64,000 bases of DNA from Cerina litoralis (GCA_022008415.1 JAIRBC010000009.1:1-64000), one strand, 5' to 3'. Shown: positions 1 to 7,937, counted from the stretch's first letter. Notes: a model not told the origin generated them from the letters alone. Numbers and translations: made by a program.

Positions 1-85
1 TTCTGATTCAAATCGTCACGCTATCAAAAACTGCCGCAGATACGATATACAAAGAATTTCAAAGAACTTAGTTTAATGTTTAATG

Positions 86-97
86 CCCACTAGTGGG
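86..97. repeat. 12-bp perfect palindrome upstream of pulA
   Basis: The sequence CCCACTAGTGGG is its own reverse complement and lies about 75 bases before the pullulanase start. It could be an operator or the stem of a weak terminator for a gene outside the window; no U-tract follows. Nothing else is recognisable in bases 1-171. Confidence 0.3.
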
Positions 98-171
98 ATA
101 GATTAATAAAAACGAATAAAGAGTAACGCTGCAACTTTTTATCCCGAAACCAAAAAAGTGTAAAACAGTTC

Positions 172-2157
172 ATGCTAATCCATAAAATACGTAATCTTTT
201 ACTTGTGACCATTTCCCTAACTTCTTGCGACCACCCCAAAACGAAATACAAAAGTTTTGAAGACTATCCGGTTACCAACGATAATCTTTGGTCGGAGTAC
301 AGCAAAAAAGCTACCGTATTTAAAATCTGGTCGCCCAATGCCGAAAATGTTCAATTGCATCTGTACAAAAAGGGCCTTGGAGGGCATCCCATCGCATCCT
401 ATGATCTGCACCGTAAAATGGATGGGGTATGGGAAGTAAAATTGGAGGGGGACCTAAACGGCACCTACTATACCTATCTGGTAAGAACAAAGGATAGCTC
501 GCTTAAGGAAACCCCCGGGATCTACGCCCAGGCCGTAGGCCTGAATGGAAAAAGGGCTATGGTGCTAGATCTCAAAAGCACAAATCCCGAAGGTTGGGAA
601 GAGGATAAGGGCCCAAGAGTAACCACCCCTAACGAGGCCATTATCTATGAAGCCCATGTAAGGGGTTTAAGCATACAGCCCGAGTCTGGCATCCACATGA
701 AAGGGAAGTATTTAGGCTTGGCCGAAACAGGTACAAAAGGGCCAAATGGGATAGCAACGGGGCTAGAACATATTAAGGAAATGGGGATAACCCACCTGCA
801 CTTGTTGCCCACTTGCGATTTCAATTCTATCGATGAGGCCAAATTGGACACACCACGGTACAATTGGGGATACGACCCAATTAACTACAACGTGCCGGAA
901 GGCTCCTATTCTACCGACCCTTACAACGGAGCGGTTAGAATTAAGGAATTCAAAGAAATGGTCAAAGCCCTTCACGATAACCGTATTGGTTTGGTACTCG
1001 ACGTGGTATTCAATCACACCGCCACTTATAGGGATTCCAATTTCAATTTGGAAGTTCCCGGGTATTACTACCGTCATTCGGAAGATGGCACGCCGTCTAA
1101 TGCATCGGCCTGTGGCAATGAATTGGCATCGGAAAGGGCAATGATGCGCAAGTTTATTGTGGAAACGGTTTCCTACTGGGCCAAAGAGTATCATGTAGAC
1201 GGATTCCGATTCGACCTCATGGCCATCTTGGACGTAAAGACAATGAATACGGTCTCCAAGGCCTTAAAAAAAATAAATCAGAAAATCATTATTTACGGTG
1301 AAGGCTGGACACCTGGCGATTCCCCATACTCCCGGAAAAAAAGGGCGTTTAAGTTCAATATCGGCCAAATGCCGGATGTCGCCGCCTTTTCCGATGAAAT
1401 AAGGGATGGACTTAGGGGTTCCGTTTTTAAAGAAACGGGCTTGGGATTTGTCAACGGAGGGGATAACTCCGAAGAATCGGTAAAAATGGGAGTTGTAGGT
1501 TGCATTGAGCATCCACAAATAGATTATAACAAGGTTAATAAATCCCAGAAGCCTTGGGCAAACAACCCCTGGCAGTCTTTGGTTTATGTCAGTTGCCATG
1601 ATAATCACACGCTTTACGACAAGCTTAAGGTCTCGAGGCCAAAAGCTACCGAAGATGAACTGATCGCTATGGATAAACTGGCGAATGCCGTTGTGTTCAC
1701 CTCGCAAGGCATAGCGTTTATACAAGCCGGTGCAGAATTCTTACGAACCAAGCAAGGGGAAGAAAACAGTTATAGATCACCGGACAGTATCAACCAAATT
1801 GATTGGCGCTTAAAAATAAGGCATCCCAAAACGGTGGCCTATTATAAAAACCTGACCCGTTTGCGAAAAGAGCATCCCGCCTTTAGAATGAGAACCGGGG
1901 ATGAGGTTCGCAAAAACCTCGAGTTTAAAACCTGTGAAAACGGCCTTATCGGGTATCAGATCAGCAATCATGCAAATGGCGACACTTGGAAGAATATCTA
2001 CGTTATCTACAATGCGAGACCAGAAGTTGTCGACTATAAACTCCCCGGTAAATGGTCATTGGCGGTTGTGGGAGATAGTTTCAACACCAATACAACAACC
2101 GTTGAAGGCGTTTTAAAAGTACCCGCCAGATCCATGCTTATAGCTTTTCAACAATGA
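172..2157 (+). CDS. pulA: type I pullulanase (GH13 family), lipoprotein
   Basis: Probable debranching enzyme that cleaves alpha-1,6 links in pullulan or glycogen-type glucans. The 661-residue protein starts with a lipoprotein signal (lipobox SLTSC, Cys19), so it should be tethered to the cell envelope. An early-set/CBM48-like beta domain (about 45-130) precedes the catalytic barrel. Visible motifs are YNWGYDP near 232, typical of type I pullulanases, DVVFNHT near 277, GFRFDLM with candidate nucleophile Asp348, YGEGW with candidate acid/base Glu377, and SCHDNH at 474-479. All catalytic signatures are intact. The length fits short type I enzymes. No SusC/SusD partners are nearby and it appears monocistronic. 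Substrate is inferred from family. Confidence 0.9.
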   Translation: MLIHKIRNLLLVTISLTSCDHPKTKYKSFEDYPVTNDNLWSEYSKKATVFKIWSPNAENVQLHLYKKGLGGHPIASYDLHRKMDGVWEVKLEGDLNGTYYTYLVRTKDSSLKETPGIYAQAVGLNGKRAMVLDLKSTNPEGWEEDKGPRVTTPNEAIIYEAHVRGLSIQPESGIHMKGKYLGLAETGTKGPNGIATGLEHIKEMGITHLHLLPTCDFNSIDEAKLDTPRYNWGYDPINYNVPEGSYSTDPYNGAVRIKEFKEMVKALHDNRIGLVLDVVFNHTATYRDSNFNLEVPGYYYRHSEDGTPSNASACGNELASERAMMRKFIVETVSYWAKEYHVDGFRFDLMAILDVKTMNTVSKALKKINQKIIIYGEGWTPGDSPYSRKKRAFKFNIGQMPDVAAFSDEIRDGLRGSVFKETGLGFVNGGDNSEESVKMGVVGCIEHPQIDYNKVNKSQKPWANNPWQSLVYVSCHDNHTLYDKLKVSRPKATEDELIAMDKLANAVVFTSQGIAFIQAGAEFLRTKQGEENSYRSPDSINQIDWRLKIRHPKTVAYYKNLTRLRKEHPAFRMRTGDEVRKNLEFKTCENGLIGYQISNHANGDTWKNIYVIYNARPEVVDYKLPGKWSLAVVGDSFNTNTTTVEGVLKVPARSMLIAFQQ

Positions 2158-2391
2158 AAGCGAAATTTGATGGGCTTTCGGATAACACTGAATAAAATAC
2201 AAACTAGAGACGTAATAGAGCCAGCACAATACACTAGTAACCGTTGTACGAGCCCCCAATCCGATAAATCAAGATAGAACCAAGCCCTTTTGCGAAGGTC
2301 TTTTATTGATTTTTTGGCTCGTGAGATATTTTCTTACTAACCATCCTGAGTACGCTATTCTGTATTAAAATCCAAAATTTACAAACTCCAT

Positions 2392-2422
2392 GTTTCACTT
2401 AAGGGAAACTTTCTTATATTTG
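2392..2422 (+). promoter_or_regulatory. operator-like palindrome and -7 element of the toxin-antitoxin pair
   Basis: GTTTCACTTAAGGGAAAC (2392-2409) is an 18-bp palindrome with one mismatched pair. It lies just upstream of TATATTTG (2415-2422), a match to the Bacteroidota -7 consensus TAnnTTTG. This placement fits autorepression by the downstream HTH antitoxin. The toxin start codon at 2427 is only four bases past the -7 element, so the transcript may be nearly leaderless. Confidence 0.5.
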
Positions 2423-2426
2423 AGCG

Positions 2427-2774
2427 GTGGATAAAAATCAGAAGCATAGAAAGATTAGGTTTTACAAGAACTACTTTCAAAATTTCTTCGACGGACAATC
2501 CAAGAAGGTAAAAGCAAAGATTATTTGGACTTTTGAATTGATTGAAGACTTGCAAAGGGTTCCCGAAACGTATCTTAAACACATTGAGAATACCGATGGT
2601 CTTTATGAAATTAGAGTTCAGTTAGCGAGTAATATTTTTCGGATTTTCTGTTTTTTCGACCGTGGGCAAATCATTGTGCTAGCAAACGGTTTTCAAAAGA
2701 AAACACAAAAAACGCCTAAAAAGGAAATTGAGAAAGCTCTCAAAATTAAAGCGGAATATGAAAATGAGAAATAA
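2427..2774 (+). CDS. RelE/HigB-like toxin (phage Gp49-like family)
   Basis: Small basic protein of 115 residues resembling RelE/HigB mRNA interferases of the Gp49-like family. The core runs from LIEDLQRVPETY through LYEIRVQLASNIFRIFCFF to VLANGFQKKTQKTPKKEIEKA, the usual pattern of paired beta strands followed by a basic helix. The start codon is GTG. Its 3' end overlaps the start of the downstream HTH gene, the order (toxin first, antitoxin second) typical of higBA rather than relBE. Predicted role is ribosome-dependent mRNA cleavage when the antitoxin is lost. This is by family; no catalytic residue was verified. Confidence 0.8.
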   Translation: MDKNQKHRKIRFYKNYFQNFFDGQSKKVKAKIIWTFELIEDLQRVPETYLKHIENTDGLYEIRVQLASNIFRIFCFFDRGQIIVLANGFQKKTQKTPKKEIEKALKIKAEYENEK

Positions 2775-3063
2775 AGACTTAATGTCACTTGAAGATTTTA
2801 AAGAAAAAAATTACGGGAAACGGGGCACTAAATTGCGTGAAGAACTTGAATCTGGTTATGAAAATTTTAAAATAGGGGCTTTGATCCATGACACCCGTAT
2901 TGAAATGGGAATGACACAAGAACAACTTGCGAAAAAAGTAGGCACGAGCAAATCCTATATTTCAAAAATTGAGAACAACATCAAGGAAGCTCGTATTTCG
3001 ACTCTTCAAAAAATTGTTGAAATCGGTTTTGGAGGGCGTTTAGAACTTTCGATTAAAATATAA
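2758..3063 (+). CDS. XRE-family HTH antitoxin (HigA-like)
   Basis: 101-residue protein with a Cro/CI-type helix-turn-helix in its middle (MTQEQLAKKVGTSKSYISKI) preceded by a helical segment likely to touch the toxin. I chose the ATG at 2758, which overlaps the toxin stop by 17 bases; an ATG six bases later is also possible. Translational coupling with the toxin is likely. As HigA-type antitoxins do, it should neutralise the toxin and repress the shared promoter, and the palindrome at 2392-2409 is the obvious candidate site. Confidence 0.8.
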   Translation: MKMRNKDLMSLEDFKEKNYGKRGTKLREELESGYENFKIGALIHDTRIEMGMTQEQLAKKVGTSKSYISKIENNIKEARISTLQKIVEIGFGGRLELSIKI

Positions 3064-3091
3064 GGCTACCACACTAAAGCTAAAAGCCATC

Positions 3092-3610
3092 ATGAAAAAC
3101 AACACCTTGCCCGAAGCTTGGCTCCGAGGTCCTATCCCCGGTATCCCGCCCCTACTCCAACCCGCGGCCCATGCGCTGAAACAGGCCAATGAGGATGTGG
3201 AACGCTATACGACCGACTTTCCAGAGGCGTTGCTTTGGGACCGACCTGCGGGGCGGGCTTCGGTGGGGTTTCATCTACAGCATCTTACCGGAGTATTGGA
3301 CCGCATGCCTACCTATGCCAAAGACCAACCGCTTTCTGAAGAACAATTCACCTACCTAAGGGCAGAAGGGAAGGCTGGTGTAAAAACCACCGTTCAACAG
3401 CTCGTTCAAAATTTTGACGACAAGGTGAAAGAAGCCTCGGAATATTTTGAGACCCTTGCCGATGGCGAACTCACCCAATTCCGAACGGTTGGCCGTAAAG
3501 AACTTCCCAGTACCGTAATCGGGCTGTTGTTCCATGCGGCAGAACACAGCCAGCGCCATGTTGGGCAATTGTTGGTTACCGCTAGTGTGGTGAAGCAGGA
3601 ACAGGGTTAA
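3092..3610 (+). CDS. DinB-fold family protein
   Basis: 172-residue protein of the DinB/YfiT-like four-helix bundle superfamily. Histidines in GFHLQHLTG (about residue 70) and in HAAEHSQRHVGQL (about 150-162) match the three-His metal site of this fold, which in relatives supports thiol transfer or hydrolase reactions, often with bacillithiol or similar cofactors. The substrate is unknown. It begins 28 bases after the antitoxin gene and could be read through from it, but nothing links the functions. No signal peptide, so cytoplasmic. Confidence 0.75.
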   Translation: MKNNTLPEAWLRGPIPGIPPLLQPAAHALKQANEDVERYTTDFPEALLWDRPAGRASVGFHLQHLTGVLDRMPTYAKDQPLSEEQFTYLRAEGKAGVKTTVQQLVQNFDDKVKEASEYFETLADGELTQFRTVGRKELPSTVIGLLFHAAEHSQRHVGQLLVTASVVKQEQG

Positions 3611-3755
3611 AGTCTATGCTGATAGTCTTCAGTTTTCAGTAGGCAGTGGGCAGTGGGAAAAAAGTACGAAATACGAAGTACGAAATGCGAAGCACGAAAT
3701 GTAAAGGGCGATATGCGCATGGCGAACAGCGAACAAAAAAAAACTCTTTAATAAT
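3611..3755. repeat. degenerate short direct repeats in intergenic DNA
   Basis: Short imperfect direct repeats: ggcagtggg twice in a row, then several tacgaaa / tacgaag / cacgaaa units (about 3665-3700). This kind of low-complexity intergenic sequence recurs in the window (12530-12560, 61420-61445). No coding or RNA function is evident. Confidence 0.4.
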
Positions 3756-3761
3756 TTTTTT

Positions 3762-3785
3762 AGTTCGTTAAACTAACTATATTTG
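3762..3785 (+). promoter_or_regulatory. MarR-type operator site 1 with -7 element
   Basis: AGTTCGTTAAACTAACT (3762-3778) is a 17-bp imperfect palindrome abutting TATATTTG (3778-3785), a full match to the Bacteroidota -7 element TAnnTTTG. The same motif recurs at 4079-4095 and 4884-4900, before the lipoprotein and marR genes. A repressor bound here would block the promoter of the thioredoxin-like gene. Confidence 0.6.
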
Positions 3786-3822
3786 CACCTGGCGATATTG
3801 CCTTCACTTAAACTCATTTCTT

Positions 3823-4062
3823 ATGACAAATGCAACATTTTATCACGCGGGCTGCCCGGTATGCCTTAGCGCCGAACAAGAACTATTGAACTTGGTAGAC
3901 ACTGCCAAAGTAAACGTGGAAATCGTACATCTCGGGGAACAACCCACGTGGATACCCAAGGCCGAAAACGCCGGTGTAAAATCCGTACCAGCCCTTGTAT
4001 TGGCTAACGGCAACGTGCTTCACATCAACCACGGAGCGACTATGGCAGAAGTAAAAGGATAA
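3823..4062 (+). CDS. small thioredoxin/glutaredoxin-like protein (CPVC)
   Basis: A 79-residue single-domain protein with a thioredoxin-fold pattern: beta strand, then the redox motif CPVC (Cys11-Cys14), a helix, and later VKSVPALVLANG, whose SVP segment carries the cis-proline expected opposite the active site. It is shorter than thioredoxin (about 105 residues) and nearer in size to glutaredoxin or NrdH. No signal peptide. It is probably a cytoplasmic thiol-disulfide exchange protein with an unknown partner. It shares an operator motif with the next two genes, which ties it to the MarR regulator. Confidence 0.7.
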   Translation: MTNATFYHAGCPVCLSAEQELLNLVDTAKVNVEIVHLGEQPTWIPKAENAGVKSVPALVLANGNVLHINHGATMAEVKG

Positions 4063-4069
4063 AAATTTT

Positions 4070-4104
4070 GGCCCATATAGTTAGTTTAACTTACTTTATG
4101 GGCC
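4070..4104 (+). promoter_or_regulatory. hairpin enclosing operator site 2
   Basis: GGCCCATA (4070-4077) pairs perfectly with TATGGGCC (4097-4104). The 19-base loop holds AGTTAGTTTAACTTACT (4079-4095), the second copy of the MarR-type motif. As RNA this could terminate or attenuate transcription from the thioredoxin-like gene; as DNA the loop sequence is the presumed operator of the lipoprotein gene starting at 4122. A weak -7-like TACTTTAT overlaps it (4092-4099). Confidence 0.5.
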
Positions 4105-4121
4105 ACTAAAAATGAAAATCG

Positions 4122-4868
4122 ATGAAACAAATAAATTTCAAAACAGCGACCCTATTGCTATTCCTGCCATTCGCAATGGCATGCAAGGGGCAAGAAACCA
4201 ACGAATCCCCAGATTTTAAAGCCTCCGATGACCTCAAGATCCAAAGTTCCGAGGTAACATACGATGCCGATCTGCAACACCTCATCTTTACCATCACCGT
4301 AAAAGGCAACGCCGGAAAAAGCGTTCCGGAAAAAGCGGGGCAAATGGACGGGGCTCCCGTATTGGGATACGTTTTCCCTACAAGTCTCTCTCCAGGGGAC
4401 GTGGGCTTTTCAGACACGGAAGGGATCGTAGCCCTGGCCGTTACCTCCCATCCGGATTTTGACGACACCCCGCTTTGGGACGAGAACTCCAATGCTATTT
4501 ACGATGATGACGGCATTGTATGGCATCCGCATTGGGTGGTACTTCACAAAGACGGGAGGGTCGCGGGCGGTCTGTCGGTAAAAGAGTTCGACAAGTCGGA
4601 CGCCAAGGTAAAACTACCCCCTACGAATCCGGGAATGCCAATGTACATGGATTCGCCCGGTTTTCCCGTCATCACCAAGCGCAATACCGTCAAGGTGGTG
4701 GTTCCGCTTTACCGAATAAACCGCCGCACGGATTTTAAATACGACGGCGTAGCCGCCTACATGCAGGTGAATACTTCTAACGCTTCCTTGCCCATGTTGG
4801 GAGTATATAGTGTTTATAGCGTGGCATCGGGGGATCTATCCCTACCCTATTCGGTCATCAATAAATAA
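4122..4868 (+). CDS. uncharacterised lipoprotein of the MarR-linked block
   Basis: 248-residue protein whose N-terminus is a lipoprotein signal (hydrophobic core LLFLPFAMAC; lipid-accepting Cys at 21). The mature part is acidic, beta-rich and without transmembrane segments, with WHPHWVVLHKDG near 138-149 as the most distinctive motif. I do not recognise a characterised family. The His/Trp/Asp-rich central region could bind a metal or small ligand, but that is speculation. It lies between the thioredoxin-like gene and marR, all on the plus strand, each with its own copy of the 17-bp palindrome, suggesting coregulation. Confidence 0.75.
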   Translation: MKQINFKTATLLLFLPFAMACKGQETNESPDFKASDDLKIQSSEVTYDADLQHLIFTITVKGNAGKSVPEKAGQMDGAPVLGYVFPTSLSPGDVGFSDTEGIVALAVTSHPDFDDTPLWDENSNAIYDDDGIVWHPHWVVLHKDGRVAGGLSVKEFDKSDAKVKLPPTNPGMPMYMDSPGFPVITKRNTVKVVVPLYRINRRTDFKYDGVAAYMQVNTSNASLPMLGVYSVYSVASGDLSLPYSVINK

Positions 4869-4874
4869 AATTTT

Positions 4875-4917
4875 ATCCCAAACAGTTAGGTTAACTAATT
4901 GTTTGGGATTATTTTTG
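4875..4917 (+). promoter_or_regulatory. hairpin enclosing operator site 3, with -7 element of marR
   Basis: ATCCCAAACA (4875-4884) pairs with TGTTTGGGAT (4900-4909), and the enclosed AGTTAGGTTAACTAATT (4884-4900) is the third copy of the MarR-type palindrome. It is followed by TATTTTTG (4910-4917), a perfect -7 consensus ending four bases before the marR ATG. The element can therefore be a terminator for the lipoprotein gene, the marR promoter and its operator at once. Confidence 0.55.
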
Positions 4918-4921
4918 AATT

Positions 4922-5524
4922 ATGGAAGCCTTTAATCCCGAATACCAGAACGCACATTTAGAAAGCAAGATCGTGGTGGCGTTGGAACGCATCTCCGAAG
5001 CCTTCCGGGTGTTGCTGTGGGACGCGGGCAAGGAATACGGGCTTACCCCCATCCAACTGCAACTGTTGCTATTCTTTAATTCCCACCCCCCGGAATACTG
5101 CAAGGTTAACTACCTGGCGAAGGAATTTAATTTAACCAAGGCCACTATCAGTGAGTCCGTAAGGCTTTTGGCAAAAAAAGAGTTGATCTTTAAGGAAACC
5201 GATGCCCGGGATACCCGTAGCTACTCCATATTTTTAACCGAAAAAGGTAAGATGATCGCCTCCAAGTCGGCTTCTTTTTCCAAAGCCTTGGAAAAACCCA
5301 TCCATTCCTTTTCGGAGGACCAAAAAAAAGATTTCTTCCACAGCTTGCTACAACTCATCGAAAAACTCAACAAAGTGGGGGTCATTACCGTACAACGGAA
5401 TTGCTTTTCGTGCAAGTTCTACCAACCGGGCGAAGGCAATGACTATTGCAATCTATTAAAAAAGCCCCTTTACCGATCCGATATTCGTATCGACTGCCCC
5501 GAACATGAACCGGCTTCCCGATAG
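4922..5524 (+). CDS. MarR-family regulator with cysteine-rich C-terminal tail
   Basis: 200-residue winged-helix protein. A helical N-terminal part is followed by the wHTH (about 60-115; VNYLAKEFNLTKATISESV is the recognition region and DARDTRSY the wing). Unlike classic MarR (about 145 residues) it carries a C-terminal extension with four cysteines: Cys161, Cys164, Cys176 and Cys192 (C-x2-C-x11-C-x15-C). This spacing could hold zinc or an Fe-S cluster and make the repressor redox- or metal-responsive; that is inference. Autoregulation is suggested by the palindrome at its promoter. The likely transcription start lies almost on the ATG, so the mRNA may be leaderless. Confidence 0.85.
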   Translation: MEAFNPEYQNAHLESKIVVALERISEAFRVLLWDAGKEYGLTPIQLQLLLFFNSHPPEYCKVNYLAKEFNLTKATISESVRLLAKKELIFKETDARDTRSYSIFLTEKGKMIASKSASFSKALEKPIHSFSEDQKKDFFHSLLQLIEKLNKVGVITVQRNCFSCKFYQPGEGNDYCNLLKKPLYRSDIRIDCPEHEPASR

Positions 5525-5860
5525 CTACTTCTTCAATTCTAATTTCTCCGCAAAATAATCACAGAAATCCTTCATGGTGGCCGTCATCTTCTCGTCTTGA
5601 GTGGCTTTCATAAAGGTATCGGACAAGGAGACCAAGGTCTGATGAAAGAAAACCTTCATCTCATCGACGGGCATATCCTTGGTCCATAGGTCTATCTTTA
5701 AGGATTCCTGATTGGCGCTGTCCCATACCGAGAGGAGCATGGCCTTGGCCTCCTCCTTTACAATGCCACCGTCCTCTGCAGACCAGGTAAGTTCTTCGGG
5801 AATCCTATTCTCGTCTAGACCTACCGTCAATTTTATTTCCGAAGTGTGTAGTATTGCCAT
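5525..5860 (-). CDS. gldC: gliding motility protein GldC
   Basis: 111-residue soluble protein matching the small GldC family from its start (AILHTSEIKLTVGLDENRIPEEL) through the conserved helical C-terminus. GldC lacks a signal peptide and is an accessory component of Bacteroidota gliding. It lies two bases downstream of gldB on the same strand, the standard gldBC arrangement, so the two are almost certainly cotranscribed. Its stop abuts the convergent marR stop, leaving no room for a separate terminator. Confidence 0.92.
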   Translation of the reverse strand: MAILHTSEIKLTVGLDENRIPEELTWSAEDGGIVKEEAKAMLLSVWDSANQESLKIDLWTKDMPVDEMKVFFHQTLVSLSDTFMKATQDEKMTATMKDFCDYFAEKLELKK

Positions 5861-5862
5861 AA

Positions 5863-6825
5863 TTACTTCTTTGGTTTGTAATTAGATTTCTTGAATATTT
5901 CATCCGCCGGCAAGGACAACATCTGTTGCAGGGAAACATCGTTGTTTTTCATAAACGACCTTACGATCTGCCATCCCATATACCTTCCCAGACCCCCTGG
6001 GGATTCATTATCCAGTTCCAGCCCAAATTTGGTAAAGGGTGCCGGGTCTAAAAAACGCTGCCTCAATTTTTGATCGGTACTGTACAGTAGCTCCCTTTCT
6101 ATAAAATAACGCCATATCTGCTCCTCGTTGGCCTGGGCCCAAGCTAGCTGGTCTGGTTCATAACCTATTTTTTGGGCATCCGTATCCTGGGGAATCAACT
6201 TGTCCTTGAGGTATAAAATCTTTCCGTAATAGATTATTTGGGACAAAAAATTACGGTTGTGTGGGAGGGGAACTACTTTTTGTGCAAAGGCAGAGACCAC
6301 GTCGCTAATCATAAACCGTTTGTCCAATCCTGAAGCGATATAATTTTGGATACCGCTGTAAAATTTATGTTCCTTCCCCAAATAATTATCCAGATTGATC
6401 AACAACAAGGTATCTGCCAGTACGATCTTGTTGTTGTAATCTACGTCCGAAGCCAAAGTGACCACCTTGGGGATTTCATAGTCGGGGAAATAGTACAGGA
6501 TGTGCTTAAACAGCAGATCTAACTTCGAGCTCTCTTCCCCAAGGTTTCCAAATTGGTTTTCTGCCTCTGCCGACAATTCGATTTGTATGGTATCCTTAAT
6601 TTTTGCTACCCAAACGCTATCCGCATATTGGGAGGGAAAGAGATAGGGATACTTTTGTTTTAAACGTGGGATATCCTCAGGTTTGGCTTTGGCAAACTCC
6701 CTATCAAAACGTGAAATCTGCATGTTGGTATCGATCTGGGCAATTTCCTTTTCAACCTTGTCCGTACGTTGGCATCCCAAAATAAACAAGAATCCAAACG
6801 AGAAAACAAAAAAATACTTCCCCAT
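5863..6825 (-). CDS. gldB: gliding motility lipoprotein GldB
   Basis: Envelope lipoprotein needed for gliding in flavobacteria. I chose the start that puts a short hydrophobic signal ahead of the lipobox FILGC; an in-frame ATG nine codons upstream (6852) is also possible. The mature protein has the GldB-family pattern, including an N-terminal region about DREF and a C-terminal stretch GGLGRYMGWQIVRSFMKNN typical of gliding and related peptidase-like folds. Its length, about 320 residues, is normal. It is followed after two bases by gldC. Gliding genes are linked to the type IX secretion motor, but no por/spr genes are in the window. Confidence 0.9.
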   Translation of the reverse strand: MGKYFFVFSFGFLFILGCQRTDKVEKEIAQIDTNMQISRFDREFAKAKPEDIPRLKQKYPYLFPSQYADSVWVAKIKDTIQIELSAEAENQFGNLGEESSKLDLLFKHILYYFPDYEIPKVVTLASDVDYNNKIVLADTLLLINLDNYLGKEHKFYSGIQNYIASGLDKRFMISDVVSAFAQKVVPLPHNRNFLSQIIYYGKILYLKDKLIPQDTDAQKIGYEPDQLAWAQANEEQIWRYFIERELLYSTDQKLRQRFLDPAPFTKFGLELDNESPGGLGRYMGWQIVRSFMKNNDVSLQQMLSLPADEIFKKSNYKPKK

Positions 6826-7121
6826 TGCAAAGTAATCTCCAAGATGTTTCATATTCTAAAACCTACGTGTTATTTTTACGGGACCAAAGTTAACTTTTTA
6901 TATAGGAAGTGATTTAAACTTTTTCATTTACCTGCAAATTTTGTTTCCCCGTCCGTACCGGATCGGGAGGTTTGCACTTTAATACTATCGTTTTTTAGAA
7001 CCGCAACCAGGGCTATGCCACCAAAAAAACCTTCATCGTGTAACAAAAGCTTTCCTTCCCGGTTCCTGCAGATAAGTATCTGGAGAAAGAACTTTAATCG
7101 TTTCCGTAACCGATCATAAGA

Positions 7122-7937
7122 ATGCAAACCGAAAAAGTTGTCGACCACATTGTCCAATGGCTAAGGGATTACGCCAATAACGCCAAAATGAGGGGTTTTG
7201 TCATCGGAATTTCTGGCGGGATCGATTCTGCGGTCACCTCTACCCTATGCGCCCGGACAGGATTGGAGCTCCTCTGTCTGGAAATGCCCATCCACCAAGC
7301 GGAAAATCAGGTCACCCGTGCCGTTGGGCATATCCAATGGCTACAGGAAAATTTTGACAATGTAACAAGACGGTCCGTGGAATTAACGCCGGTCTTTGAC
7401 AGTCTTGTCTCCGTATTGCCCCAAGTAGATAACGAAGAAAGAAAGTTTATGCCCCTCGCCAATACGCGCGCCAGGTTAAGGATGACAACACTTTATTATT
7501 TTGCGGCATTGGAGGGTTATCTGGTTGCGGGTACAGGGAACAAGGTAGAGGACTTTGGGGTGGGGTTTTACACCAAATACGGGGATGGAGGAGTGGATTT
7601 AAGCCCCATAGCGGATCTCTTAAAAACCGAAGTCTATAAAATTGGCGAGTATTTGGGCATTGATCGAGAGATACTGAAAGCGGCACCCACGGATGGCCTT
7701 TGGGGCGATGACAGGACCGACGAAGATCAGATAGGCGCTTCCTATCCCGAATTGGAATGGGCCATGGCAATGGATGCCTCCGGAAAAACCTTGGGAGATT
7801 TCACCGGCAGGGAGAAAGAAGTCTTTTACATCTTTAAAAAATTTAATACGGCCAACAAACATAAGATGATTCCTATACCCATTTGCACAATTCCAAAGCG
7901 TCTAAAACTACCGCTTGACCATAAAGAAGGCAACTAA
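7122..7937 (+). CDS. nadE: ammonia-dependent NAD+ synthetase
   Basis: Catalyses the last step of NAD biosynthesis, amidating deamido-NAD with ammonia and ATP. The 271-residue protein carries the N-type ATP pyrophosphatase P-loop SGGIDSA (about 31-37), GTGNKVEDFGVGFYTKYGDGG (GTGNK motif about 139-143) and the PTDGLWGDDRTDEDQIG segment that binds deamido-NAD. There is no N-terminal nitrilase (glutaminase) domain, so the ammonia-dependent form is indicated. It is divergent from gldB. The 296 bases between them hold no convincing ORF; a minus-strand reading frame there looks like a chance frame. Confidence 0.93.
   Translation: MQTEKVVDHIVQWLRDYANNAKMRGFVIGISGGIDSAVTSTLCARTGLELLCLEMPIHQAENQVTRAVGHIQWLQENFDNVTRRSVELTPVFDSLVSVLPQVDNEERKFMPLANTRARLRMTTLYYFAALEGYLVAGTGNKVEDFGVGFYTKYGDGGVDLSPIADLLKTEVYKIGEYLGIDREILKAAPTDGLWGDDRTDEDQIGASYPELEWAMAMDASGKTLGDFTGREKEVFYIFKKFNTANKHKMIPIPICTIPKRLKLPLDHKEGN

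Noticed and set aside
763..1194. Minus-strand frame of 143 codons within pulA, and comparable antisense frames in metH, SiR, hppA and others
   Set aside because: They mirror strong genes and have no family motifs; they are chance frames of codon-biased DNA.
3700..3760. CRISPR-like spacing in the tacgaaa repeats
   Set aside because: Units are only 7-8 bases, imperfect and without unique spacers; no cas genes are in the window.
6924..7157. 77-residue minus-strand reading frame overlapping the nadE start
   Set aside because: It overlaps a confident gene, has no recognisable motif and lies in a promoter region.
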